The translations under genes were made by a program, and so were the position numbers. A DNA stretch of 64,000 nucleotides, taken from the NCBI GenBank assembly GCA_973895155.1, contig OZ316898.1:4712001-4776000 (forward strand). The letters are read 5' to 3'. Shown here piece by piece: positions 24,515 to 36,700 of the stretch. The notes below the pieces were generated by a model. It did not search any database, was not told where the DNA came from, and saw only the letters and a program-made list of their open reading frames with translations. The stretch is from Marsupella aquatica (lineage: Eukaryota > Marchantiophyta). The number at the start of each line of letters is the position of its first letter. Position 1 is the first letter of the stretch.

Positions 24515-26341
24515 ATGCAAGCAGCTCGTGCAAGGCTTCCGGCCTTGCTGCTGCGATCGTCCGCCAATGCCAAGGAACCCTCTGGCGGCATTTGCCACAA
24601 TCTCCTTTTCCGCTCGAGCGTCCCACCCTCTCAAGGCAATGCCCACAATCTCCTTTTCCGCTCGAGCTTTTCATCGCTACAGCAGCAGCCGAAGAAGCAG
24701 AGGGGATGGATCTCAAGCATAGGAAGGATTGCTCTAGGAGGAGCCCTTGTTGGAGGAGTGGGATGGATTGCCATCAGCGACAGCCCCAGCCGGACCGTGA
24801 AGCTGATGGTTGCAGTGCCCGTGAGGATCTGCCGAGATGTCGCTACTGCTGCTGCAATCGCTGCAGATTACAAGTACTCCCTCTATGGCCTGGCGGAGGG
24901 CTCGCAAGAGAGGGAGGCCGCAAAGCACGAGGCGCATCTGAGATCAGCGAATAGGCTTCAAGCATTGTGCTTCAAGAATGGGGGAATTTACATTAAACTC
25001 GGCCAGCATGTCGGGCAATTGGATTATCTTGTGCCTCAGGAGTACGCCCAGGTCATGCGGAGGTCGATGCTGGACAAATGTCCGGTGTCGTCCTACAAGC
25101 AGGTTTGTGATGTCTTTCTGGCCGAGCTGGGCCGTCTCCCTGAGGAGGTTTTCGCAGAGTTTGATCCTAAGCCACTGGCGAGCGCCTCTCTGGCTCAGGT
25201 GCATGCAGCTCGAACAAAGGATGGCCAGAAAGTCGCTGTGAAGGTGCAGCACATGCATTTGACAGATACCGCAGCTGCCGACACGGCTACTGTGGATGTT
25301 ATTGTGAATCTCCTTCATTGGCTGTTCCCGACGTTTGATTACCGGTGGCTCCTGGATGAAGTGAAGGATAGTGTTCCAAAGGAGCTTAATTTCCTCAATG
25401 AGGCTAAGAACGCTGAGCTGTGTGTCCGGAATTTCGCAACGCTGTCCCCCAAAGTGGCACCCCAACTTGCGGTGCCTAAAGTTTATTACACGCTGAGTAC
25501 TTGTAAGTTGCTCGTAATGGAGTTCATGGATGGTGTGGGCGTTACAGATGTTACTGGCATCAAGAGGCTTGGTCTGAGACCCGTTGATGTGGCGCGTCTT
25601 GTCAGCCAGACTTTTGCAGAGATGATTTTCCACCATGGATTTGTGCATTGTGACCCTCATGCAGCCAACATGATGGTCAGGGTGTACCCATGCAGCTGGT
25701 GGAACATTTTCGGATGGTGGAGGAAGAAACCCCAGCTAGTGCTTCTTGATCATGGGCTTTACAAGACAATCAGTCCTGAACTCAGAGAAAATTATGCAGG
25801 ATTATGGAAGGCGCTGGTGTTTGCGGATGTGCCGAAAATCAAGGAGTATGGTGTAAAGGTTGGAGCTGGGGAAGATCTCTACGTCCTTTTTGCAGGTGTT
25901 CTCACCATGCGGCCCTGGGACGAAATTGTGGTTGGTACCATCGACCATCTGAATTTGCCTGACGACCCCCAAGGTAAGGCCGAGATTCAGAATTACGCTG
26001 CTCAGTACTTTGTGGAGTTCACTGAGCTGTTAACGAGGCTGCCTCGTGAGGTACTGCTGTTACTCAAAACAAATGACTGCCTCCGGGCTGTGGACAATGC
26101 ATTGGGCGCACCGGTGAACACATTTGTGATTGTTGCGAGGGAGTCTTCGAAGGCATTGGCAAACATACAGGCGCAGAAGGGATTCACGTTGTTCACGTAT
26201 TGTACTCTACTAGTTGATAGAGTTGGGGTCGAATTTAGGATTTTGGGTTTGATCTTTTCGACCTGGCTTGCTAGTTTCCGGCCAAGAAAAGCACCGCTGC
26301 AGATTACAGCAGTCCCACAGGTATTGCCAGGAGGCCTATGA
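24515..26341 (+). CDS. ABC1/ADCK1-like atypical protein kinase, intronless
   Basis: UbiB/ABC1 family atypical kinase of mitochondria or plastids; the family is linked to quinone and lipid homeostasis. One uninterrupted 608-residue frame. The N-terminus is Arg/Ser/Leu-rich without early acidic residues, as in organelle presequences, then a hydrophobic segment (IGRIALGGALVGGVGWIAI). Family marks in order: the KxGQ signature KNGGIYIKLGQHVGQ (about 150-165), the alanine-rich loop ASASLAQVHAA, the ATP lysine in VAVKVQH, the glutamate motif ELNFLNEAKNAE, the catalytic HCDPHAANMM and the metal-binding LLDHGL (DHG instead of DFG, normal here). The spacing and the sequence FDYRWLLDEVKDSVPKEL point to the ADCK1 branch. 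The start is the ATG at 24515; the frame is open slightly upstream but without an ATG. The lack of introns contrasts with every other gene here and could reflect an old retrocopy or ancestral intron loss. Confidence 0.95.
   Translation: MQAARARLPALLLRSSANAKEPSGGICHNLLFRSSVPPSQGNAHNLLFRSSFSSLQQQPKKQRGWISSIGRIALGGALVGGVGWIAISDSPSRTVKLMVAVPVRICRDVATAAAIAADYKYSLYGLAEGSQEREAAKHEAHLRSANRLQALCFKNGGIYIKLGQHVGQLDYLVPQEYAQVMRRSMLDKCPVSSYKQVCDVFLAELGRLPEEVFAEFDPKPLASASLAQVHAARTKDGQKVAVKVQHMHLTDTAAADTATVDVIVNLLHWLFPTFDYRWLLDEVKDSVPKELNFLNEAKNAELCVRNFATLSPKVAPQLAVPKVYYTLSTCKLLVMEFMDGVGVTDVTGIKRLGLRPVDVARLVSQTFAEMIFHHGFVHCDPHAANMMVRVYPCSWWNIFGWWRKKPQLVLLDHGLYKTISPELRENYAGLWKALVFADVPKIKEYGVKVGAGEDLYVLFAGVLTMRPWDEIVVGTIDHLNLPDDPQGKAEIQNYAAQYFVEFTELLTRLPREVLLLLKTNDCLRAVDNALGAPVNTFVIVARESSKALANIQAQKGFTLFTYCTLLVDRVGVEFRILGLIFSTWLASFRPRKAPLQITAVPQVLPGGL
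24594..24670 (+). repeat. 51-bp direct repeat within the kinase presequence
   Basis: CACAATCTCCTTTTCCGCTC appears twice, 51 bases apart, so the presequence contains HNLLFRSS twice. A recent in-frame duplication of 17 codons in a weakly constrained targeting region explains this. Confidence 0.85.
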
Positions 26342-29300
26342 TGCGACAGCGGGCTAGAACATAATTACTAGTTGTTGCCTTTCCATTGAGCACAATTTTT
26401 GGGTTCTGTTTCAGTTTAGATTTATTCGTGTCCTTTAACAGGTGGGCATCGTACTCACTTCAATTCCCTTAATTCCAGGAATGTGAAGTTTGTGATCAGA
26501 ATACATATTCACAATACATGTCCCTGTACCAAATGGACAATAAAACTGCTTCAATTCCATTCATTTCAGGAATCTGAAGTAATCCCACATCCGAATTCAA
26601 ATAGTGCTAAAGTTTGTGTCCCTGGACCAAATGGATCTTCATATGCTTCACTGCAATTCATGGCAAGCAACTGCAGTATGTCTGACCAAGCTCGGAATCC
26701 TCGAATGGAACCGGCAATCTTGAACCACCAGTCTTACAGATCAGCAAAACATGATGTCCCACTACCTTTTGGACTTTAAGATTGCATCAATTCCAGCAGT
26801 CTCCAGAGCCAGAAGCATTCTACTGGCACTATTAAGAAGTTCAAATCCGGCAGTACCAAACGTAAAGAAGAATATGGTCAGTTCAGAACTCTGTATGTTT
26901 AGGGTACCTGACGTTTTCCGCTGTTTCAGATGGAAAATTTGGTTCTCTATAATGTCTACTCCTTCAAAGGCAAGAGTTGAGATTGGACGGGATATTATTG
27001 TGCAGATGTGATCACATAGAGGATGAGTGGTCTTTGCTGGGATTGCTTAGACCTCAATTTCATTTGACAAGGGTGGAGTGGATAGCTTCGTATGAATAAG
27101 TCGCGGTGACTGGGAAGGTAAATCTGAAGTGGACTGATTGAATACGTTGGTTAATGGGAAGTGAACCACAGTAACTGAAAATTATGTCCAGGTGAAGGAG
27201 TACCTATGCCTCCGGTTATTCATCCCAAGTTGAGACGAAGAACACTGCCCAACCCTAATGCCAAACTCCAGTACTCAAAAGCATGCCTGCATGACATGGC
27301 TAGCGAATACATAGTTTCTCACAATTTTAGTAGTGTACATGCAATGTGTATTAACATCCATGCCACATGCAAACATGTAAAACAACTCGTTCTATTGCTT
27401 TTTAGAGTGAAATTTGCCATGGCCAAAGTTGGGAAGTGATTAGGTACTTGGATTTCTTATGGCTACGGTGTTGAATGTAATATCAAAATCCAAACTGTTA
27501 CCTATGGAAGTTGATGTGTAGATGAATTTTCTTGTTTGACCAAAGGACCTGATTGGACCAAACAATTTTTATGACATCAAAATTTAATCTTTTAATTTAA
27601 TTGGAATGACATGGTTTAGATTTAAGCAACCAGATTTAATATACAAAGAGCTTTTTGGAATTAAGATCCCATTAGAGCTTATAATTGACTTGACTCACAA
27701 ATTAATTGCTCTCATTACACTCAAGTGTGAACTTTGGCCAAAGACCGTAGATCTCCAGTGTAGGTTGAGAGATGCAACAAAAAATTGCAAACATCCCATT
27801 TATGAGGGTTGTTGAACATAGACGACAATAGCAACGGTAAGTCTAAAACATCCAACGCACACGAGTCGACACAGAGAGATACGTGGTTCATCTCCACATG
27901 AGGTTACGTCCACGGGAATACACAAGAGCTTTACTACACTATAGGCCGATCGGCCATACCAAACATCTACAGCGCAAGCTCTATCTATCTCTCAACTAGC
28001 TCCGTAACAATAAGCCTAAGTTCCCTCTCTCCAATGAAACACCGTTTGGTTATAGAGTGTGCATAGCATGACTAACCTAACCAAGTCTGCGACTAAGGGT
28101 AGCCTTAACTATGGTACAGTCGTAACTCTAGACCTAAGAGTAAATCCTAATAAGGGCACTTGTGCCTTTTTTCAACAAAGCAAAGTGACACTTCTTGTTC
28201 TAAAGATAGACTCCTGACTAGACTAACCTAAGATGGCAAGTAATTGGTCTATGTGTGGAGATTCATAATTCATCCAAGCTAACCCTCCTGGACCGTAAAA
28301 GTGAAGAAATGAGGGGGGCCAAAAGGTGTGAGTTATTGTTCATAGACAGCAGTCTACAGTTGCATTCTGGTTTATGTTGGATAGGGGAAGGTATGGCTGG
28401 AGGGCATTAGCTCGGGCAAATATCAAGTTTCCATGAGTCTGCTAATCAATCGTTTCAGGTTATTCTAGTCTAGTTAAAGCCAACCCCTACACAAAATGGA
28501 GGACAATGTGACAATTAAATTAGTTTTAGGGGCAGATCAATACTAGGATTCAACCAGTATGGGGGATACAATGATAAAACACCATCCACATTAATGCAAG
28601 GTAGCAAGTAGTCATTGTAACCATTCACTTTCTCTGGGCTTGCTTTCCTCGGTGTTGCATTACCACAGGGTAAGCCCACCCCTGTACAAAATGGTTGAGA
28701 ACTAAATTAGTTTTGGGTTGGGACTAGAGTTTTTGATCCCTAAGTATGCACGGTCCACATTAATACAAGGTTATTCTAGCTATCGTAACCATGATGTACT
28801 CACTGCGGGCTTACCATAGTGAGAAAGGCTAAAAGGTTACGTAGGATAGTAAACCACTGTCCACATTAATACAATGCTAGTGTATTTGTCCTAGCCATCA
28901 TGTACTCACTGTCAACTTACCATAGTCATAAAGGCTAAAATGTCACATAGGATAGTAAACCATGGTCCACATGAATACTAGGTTACTGTAGTTATTGTAG
29001 CTGTCATTCACTCCCTGGGGGCTTACCACAGTCATGGAGGCTAAATTCTCACATAAGATAGTAAACCACAGCTCTCATTACACACAAAGCTCATGAAGGC
29101 TAAACTCTCACATAGAGTAAACCATGGTTCACATTAACACAAGGCTTCTGTAGTTCTCTTAGTCGTCATGTACTCCCTCTAGGCTTACCACAGTTATGAA
29201 GGCTAAACTCTCGGATGGGATAGTCAAACCACGGTTCACACACAACACTACTGTAGTTCATAGCTGTCATGAACTCATTGCAGGCTTACCACAGTCATGA

Positions 29301-30718
29301 AGGCTAAACTCTTGCATAAGATAGTAAACCACAGTTCACATTAACACAAGGCTCCTGTAGTTATCATAGTCAGCATGTCCTCACTGTGGGCTTACCACAG
29401 TCACTTTTAAGGGTAGAATGTCAATAGGGTAGTAAACCATGGCTCACATTAACACAAGGCTACTGTAGTTCTCATAGCCGTCATGAACTCATTGCAGGCT
29501 TACCACAGTCATGAAGGCTAAACTCTCGCATAAGACAGTAAACCACGGTTCACATTAACACAAGGCTACTGTAGTTATCGTAGTTGGCATGTCCTCACTG
29601 CTGGCTTACCACAGTCACTTCTAAGGGTAGAATGTCAATAGGGTAGTAAACCACGGTTCGCATTAACACAAGGCTACTGTAGTTCTTGTAGCCATCATGA
29701 AGGCTAAACTGTCGGCATAAAATAGTAAACCACGGTTCACATTAACACAAGGCTACTTTCGTTATCATCGTAGTCAGCATGTCCTCATTGCGGGCTTACC
29801 ACAGTCACTTTTAAGGGTAGAATGTCAATAGGGTAGTAAACCATGGCTCCCATTAACACAAGGCTACTGTAGTTCTTGTAGCCGTCATGAACTCATTGCA
29901 GGCTTACCACAGTCATGAACGCTAAACTCTCGCATAAAATAGTAAACTACGGTTTACATTAACACAAGGCTACTCTCGTTATCATCGTAGTCAGCATGTC
30001 CTCACTGCGGGCTTACCACAGTCACTTTTAAGGGTAGAATGTCAATAGGGTAGTAAACCACGGTTCATATTAACGCGAGGCGCGAAGGCTAAACTCTCAC
30101 ATCAGAATGCGGTAATCGCGCAACACTGACAGGGCCCACATTGTCGTAAATTTTGCGCATCGATTGATCGCTCCAATCCATTGACCATCGAAGGCAGCAT
30201 CCAGTGCTTCTTGTCCGCTGCTCACTTATTCCAAGCTTTCATCGTGGAACCAGAGGAGAAGCGAAAGTACCCGAAGAAGCAGGAGCAGCAGACGAAGTCG
30301 AAGGCCAGCTGAGGAGGATTCGAAGCAAGCGAGGAACGGGAAGGAGGAAACGGTGATTGTGTATTTTTCTTCGTCTTGACGAGTCGGGGAGGAGGGCAGG
30401 GCGAGACAGGGCGTCACGTTTACGTCTCCACGCTTTCACAGCTTGTGCTGCTGTGATGTTTTTTAGTTTCTGGACTTGCCCGTGAGGCCCGTTTCTGGTC
30501 ATTGTGGAAGCGAGGGAAGGCAGGGCAGCCCACCCGGCGCTTCGCAGGACAGCGTATATCATACTGTTGTTGGTCGAGGGCGGAGATTCAGGAAACGCTC
30601 GAATTGGTCGGAGACGAACTCGCGAACACAACATACACATTACAGGTCGTCGGCGGTCGGTCGCAAAGAGAGTTTAGAGCAAAGAAAGTCTCAATGCGTT
30701 GCAGCTCATCTCGTCAGC
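26342..30718. other. Intergenic region between the ABC1 kinase and TWD40-1
   Basis: The left half (26342-28470) shows only short frames without family resemblance. The right half is the satellite array (separate entry). About 30110-30718 is likely the TWD40-1 promoter and 5' leader: GC-richer, purine-rich and open in the TWD40-1 frame but without an in-frame ATG before 30719. Confidence 0.55.
28480..30100. repeat. Satellite array, about 107-bp monomers with alternating A/B types
   Basis: The core AGTAAACCA(C/T)GG followed by CACATTAACACAAGGCTACTGTAG and ending GGCTTACCACAGTCA recurs at about 28851, 28957, 29063, 29119, 29226, 29325, 29433, 29540, 29648, 29727, 29838, 29942 and 30054, mostly 104-112 bp apart. 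From 29400 on, two monomer types alternate: A has GAAGGCTAAACTCTCGCATA, B has TTTTAAGGGTAGAATGTCAA. This makes a dimeric higher-order unit of about 213 bp. The left end (28480-28800) is more diverged, and the right end stops about 600 bp before the TWD40-1 start. Confidence 0.9.
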
Positions 30719-33700
30719 ATGTCGGAATTAACGAATCCCTTCGCATCTGCTAATGCTGATTCGCGGAGAGAGTATCCGGAGGCAGGAGGAGGAGAAGAGG
30801 AGGATGAAGGAGAAGAGGATGCGTCAGGAGAACGCGATACATCAAGAGAACAGGTTACACCAGGAGAAAGACCAAGGGAGGAGCAGCAGGCTGATACCGA
30901 TGACGAAGGAGATCCGGATCTATTGCTCTTCCATAGTCGATCGAAATCCGAAGAAGCGGCAGATGCTGCTGGCGATGAGGCACCAAAACCTTCGCCAGCA
31001 CTGGATAAGGCAACAGCAAAAGCAGCAGCAGCTCTTGAACCATCACTCGGAACTTCGATAGGTAGCGACGGCACTAATACCGCCAGCTCGTTGAGGAGCA
31101 GCAGAGGGGGAGTTGAAGGACGGAGAACTCCTATACTGCAGAATTGGAGGCCTGAACAGGTTGAGGAGGTTCCTCACCCTGTACGAGTGACGGCAAGTGT
31201 AGGAGGAGGAATCAATAGGGGCGGTATGGAGTGGATCACGACACAGCACCTGGATCTGTCACCCGTTAGGGCCGGTTCTCCCAGCGTCCAGCCTCATTGT
31301 GCTGCGTTTCATCACACTCAGGCCCTTTTCGCTGCTGCTGTTGGGAGAAACATCATTGGTTAGTTGAGCCCTTATGTAGAGTGTTTGATTAATCAAGTAC
31401 CTATCTTGCTCTGGGGGATCACTTTTAGTATTTTGTCATGGTTTCTGCTTGGCACAATTGCAAGTCTTTGCGAGATCGAGTCGGTTTCCTACCTAAGATT
31501 GTACCTCACTAATGCCGGTGCTCTCAGCTGGTGTAGCTCCCGTGAACAATGGAGTGCTTCTAACTGTGTAGATGCAGAGTTTGAAGATGGGCAGAATGCC
31601 CAAAACTGAGCATGCGCCACAGATCTAGTCACTGATTGACATGTAATGCAATTGATTGTGTATAAATTGCGTGGATGCAGAGTTTGACGCATTGACAGGA
31701 ACTAAACTGTCAAGTATTGATATTGGCGCGCCTGTTGTTCGAATGGCGTATAGTCCTGCGGGGGGGCACATCATTGTAGCAGTTCTCGAGGTGCTAAGTA
31801 ATTAGAACCTGTCTTGAAATTCTCATTAATTGAAAAAAAGGAGAATCAGCATTGTTGGTTGGCATAATGCCTAGTAAAGCAAAATGTCTCGAGAATTATT
31901 GAGAGAATCGTATTTTGGCCGGTGAGCAGGACTGGACAATCAGATCATGGGATTTGGACACCGAACACACATATGTACTTTATTCCCCTGGAGATAAGAA
32001 ATCAAGCAAGGTACCAGGGGGTTCTGTTGAAGTACACATAGCTCTGACTCCACTCCGGCCTTGGCTCTTCTTCGGTGCTCATCATCGAATGAGTGTAAAT
32101 GGTAAGGACACAAATTTAGTTCGTGTCTAGCCAGATACCGTAGAGAAAGCATATGGCTGCAAGTGCTGTTTGAGGAACGCTATTGGCTTGGGGAAAATTG
32201 TCTGGAAATTGAGCTACCTCCTAGCTTCATTGTTTGACTAATGTTTTTGGTGTGTCTCGTCTGAGCAGTGGTTGGAACTATTGAAGGTGTACGAGCTGCA
32301 ACAAGGATTAAAACAGATTTGAAAAAGCCCATAACTGACCTTGCTTGCCATCCAAGAAGTCCGCTCCTGGTAAATCTTCTAAACAGCGGGTTGTCCGTTC
32401 AAAGTAGAGAGTTTGGGTCCCCTTGTGATAGCTTGAGTCTGGTTGCTTGTCCTAAAATCATCCAAATGCTGCTCCAGCTTTCGTCAAAAGGGTTGTTCTC
32501 ACCATGCTTCCTCTTGTTGTGCGTGTTGCAGTATGTTGCTTATGCTGATGGTCTTGTCCGCGCATATAACATTCAGAACTTCAGCGTACAATATACACTG
32601 CAAGGTAGTACATAATTTAGTCTCGCGCTCCAAATATCTCGAACTGGCAATGCTAGTTAGACTACCTTTTCACGAGCATTGATAGTTGTAGTGTTGAATT
32701 TAAATGTTGCTCTGCTTGCGTATTATGAAATCAATGTCCTAGACTTTTTTCTGTTCGCACAAGTTCTTATCGATGTGTTGGTTTGCAGTTGATCCTTCAA
32801 TAAAGCTAATAGGAGCAGGCGCCTTCGCTTTTCACTCCCTCTTAGAATGGGTCTTCATTGGTGATCGCAGCGGGACACTCTTGGCTTGGGATGTCTCTGT
32901 CCCGAACCGGCCCAGCATGATAGGAATGTAAGTCAACAAGTCTAGCTTGCTTCATCTCACAAATGCCTGCAGTAATGCTGTTTTCTTAAGTTTTAATCTA
33001 ACCCAAGAAATTCTCAGGATGTGCAATACCCAGTCATAAGGTTTATGTCCTCCGTGCAAAGGTCGAGACATTCTCCGGTCATATTAGCTGCCCGGTGTTC
33101 GTCGATTTCTTTTTCGAGGCTGGTGAGGAATTTAGAAGTCAAGTTGCTTGTAATTCCAGTTGAAAGTCTACTATGGCAGACCAAGCCAACTGTCATGCTT
33201 GGTTGCCCGATTCATGATGGACTGAAGTTAGCAGTTGCAGTTGCTGTTATGGCCAGCCTCTTATGGAGTACCAACAGCGGGACTCCTTATTTCGGATGCT
33301 TGGTTGCGCAGAACACAAATAGGTAGCAATCCAGTAGCTGCCCTTGCATGGCATCCGATGTTGCAATTATTGCTCACCCTTTCAAAGGAGGGCGCTGTAC
33401 AAGTTTGGAGGCCTCGAGTGTTTTTAAATCCAAACCGAACACACTTGCGTGCCAATTTCTTTGAACCCGCTGGTAAGTCACCTGCCTACCAACGTGTCGC
33501 TGTTGGTGATGTATGAGACGTTTCATAAATACAACTTAAACTCTGAATTGCCGATAAGAGATGGCCATGGATGTGCCGCTATCATTTACATTTAAGGGGC
33601 AATAAGATTGTTTGCTTGATACGGGACGTATGGATGGATAGGCTTGCTAAAAGAATATCTGTTCCTATGTTTAATTTTTCTCTTCCTTGTCAAACGTTGG

Positions 33701-36700
33701 CATTCTCGCGATCTGCAGGATTGGAAACTTTGGATGTTGGGAACATTCTCACTCAATTTGGTGGGGTTCCTGTGTACCCAATACCACGTGTCGTGAATCT
33801 CCTTGTTCATCCTAAGCTGAACTTGGCCACAGTTTTATTTGCGGTGAGTCTTATTTATCTCATTATATTCTTGCCATCTGTCTCTGCGGTCCGATGGTCT
33901 ATTTCGGTCGCTGTGGATTTGGATTACAGTTATGCACTTGTTTACAGTTATCACTATGGTCTAGTAGTTTTCCAGTGACAAATATTATGAACTACATTAA
34001 GGATCCTCAATGTTGAACAATCTGATGGTATAATACTAGTGTTATTTAAACTTGGCTAGCATCTTATCGAATTTGAATCTGAGTTGGAATCTGGTTGAGT
34101 AGAGTATGGCAGGTGGGGATGACACGAAGAAGAGGACGTTAACATTATCTCGAGAGGCCAGGAAACAGCTGTTTTCTGTGCTTCAAAGTGCAAGAGGTTC
34201 GCCAGGTATTTGCCACCATGTCAAACTAATAGGACTTAATGTTGAGTGTATGAGCTGAACGTGGCGACTTATTGATTTGATTCGGTGAAAGGTTTCAAAT
34301 TTTAAATTAGGTTCGTGTACAAGGTGCAGGCTTTTAAGTCTTTCTCCTGAAGAGGATTATTAATCTTCCTGAAAGGTTCACAAATAGCTATTTTCCCACG
34401 GAAAGGATTTCCCAGCAAACCAAAAATTAGGGAGTGAAACAACTTTCAGTGTTTTTCTTTCATCACCATGCAGCGCTTGATGTACTGTAAATGGTGGTAA
34501 TGATTGCGCGTTACAGTTTCTGTACTCAAAGAGAAGTTATCTGCATTGGGTGGCGTTGGTATAATGATGCCTGGCCATCAGCTCATGCAACAGGCACGGT
34601 CACAAGCTGGGTAAGTTTCAAGATGATCGTGATGCTCCTCTAGGTGTTTTTGGCTCTATTCTGTGAAATCTGCTTTGCCTTGACTCGACGGTATTCTGCA
34701 GCCAAAATTAGAGTTTTTGTTTTGTTTCTAAGTTTTTTTGTTCTTTAAATGTTGGTATATTTGGCAACGAAAGAAAATCATAAGCATTTCCAGCGTCAGC
34801 ACGTGCGAATTACTTTCATGGCTCCATACGAACTCATAGACTTAGTTTTAGTTATCAACACACCGGATCCCTCCGCCATATTGTTGTTTCATTTTCTCGC
34901 TTTTTTATGCTGCTAAAACTTTTTATGGTCCTGGTTTTCCTTCAGGGGGGCACAGCTTACAATGTCTGATCTGGCGAGGAAGGCTTTTCTTTATGGAGTA
35001 AGTACTATATAGTCCTCTTTATGTCTCTATGAGAGGTCTCTCTATTTATGACCTTGAAGGTTCATCTCCTAAAATTTGCTGTTTATGGATCAAATCAAGG
35101 ATTGTGTCGATGTCTGAAATAGGAGCTGGGGCAACATGATGTCAATATTGCAAGAAACCATTCCAGCCAAAGTTCTGAGACGTTAGCCGTAAGGATGATT
35201 ATATGGTACATGTTCTTGATAGCCTTCGTAATTGTCTCCGAGCGTCTGATAAGATCGTCCTGTCAACGTTGTGGACCATCCGCAGAACTCAACTATCGAG
35301 CAAGTCAGGAGTGGACCAATCCTCACCCTGCCTCTACTGACGATCGCAGATTACAGCCATTTACTACGTGATGTCCCAGTTTGCCATGTGAGTGGACACA
35401 ATTGTGACTTTAATATCCTGGGAGAAAACTTCTTGCAGGCCTCGCCTCATTTTCGTATGTAATCATTGTACTTATTAGTCTCCTAGACGATGCAGGCGCT
35501 CTCTACGATTTTGTTGCTACGAAAATATCAATAACTTTTTGAGTGGTAACTTGAATAACCAGCCATTACAACAAGAATTGAAGTTCTTCAATTCTGAACA
35601 ACGCATCTTCAATTATCCTACAAGGGTTTTTTTTATGGACGGTTGCAACCTGACGTCCCATAATCTGACGAATGGGGACTACAACATTGTCAAGAAATTT
35701 GTGACTACGGTATTGCCATTCTACCTTGATAATAGTTTTGTTAGTGGTCCTAAGAATGCTCGAATTTTCGACGAGATCTAGATGATAATGTGAGCCATCG
35801 GGTCCAAGTGATTTGAAATAAAAGTATAGGATTTCACGATGTCCTTGTTTACCTGGGGGACCCCGCTTGGATTGAGTATCTGGTCTTCATCAATCTGATC
35901 AGAGGCTTTATCTAGCAGTGGTATTACCTTCATTTGCTAGACTCTGAATTTCAGTTGTTCCCTGTCCGCTTTCCACCCAACTTACCAACTTCTACCCATT
36001 GCCTAGGCTATTGGAGGAAATGAACGTACGCCAAAGCACATGGTTTACAGCAGCAAGCACTACCTGTTTATGATCTTCTTTGAATGTCGGGGTGCATCGA
36101 GTGAGGCAGTCTTGTATCGAGATCCGCAGGGGCTACATGCAAGTGGGGAGCGTGTGACTACGATAGAAGGTCATTTTTAGCTTGTTTCCGCTATTTTGAT
36201 AATTCTTTCGAGATATCCTGTCATTCCATTTCTCCTAACATGAGTTTTCCACATTTACAATTACAAATCAGGACCTACTTTTGTTTCTGTTGCAGTGGAA
36301 TCAAAGATTGGTCAGTCAGTCTGTTTGTTTTATAGTGTATGTCAGACTTTATAATCTACTGTCTAGCTCGTCTTATTCGTCTCTAATTACTGCTAAACTC
36401 TTGGAATCACTATATATTGTTTATACCATTGTCCCATTGGGTCCCGGTCGACTCTATTTTCAGTTTATTCTTGGTTGAAGATTTTAATATCTGAAATGCC
36501 CCGCTTTTCAGGTCGTGACGGAGCCTTTGTTGGTATCCAAGAGAACCAGTATGTACTACTGGAGGATGATGGAATGGGGCTTATGCTGAACTTTTTGGAC
36601 GAGCCGGTAGATCTGATGATGTCTGCTGGAGAGCCATCTGTTGGTGCTGGGGGCATTGTGAAAAATAAGGCAAACTCTGTTCCTGATGCGATCTCATTTG

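Noticed and set aside
31226-31228. The ATG of MEWITTQHLDL as the TWD40-1 start.
   Set aside because: It is the conserved start in homologues, but the frame is open 169 codons further up to another ATG (30719) with no stop. I annotated the longer form and flagged the choice.
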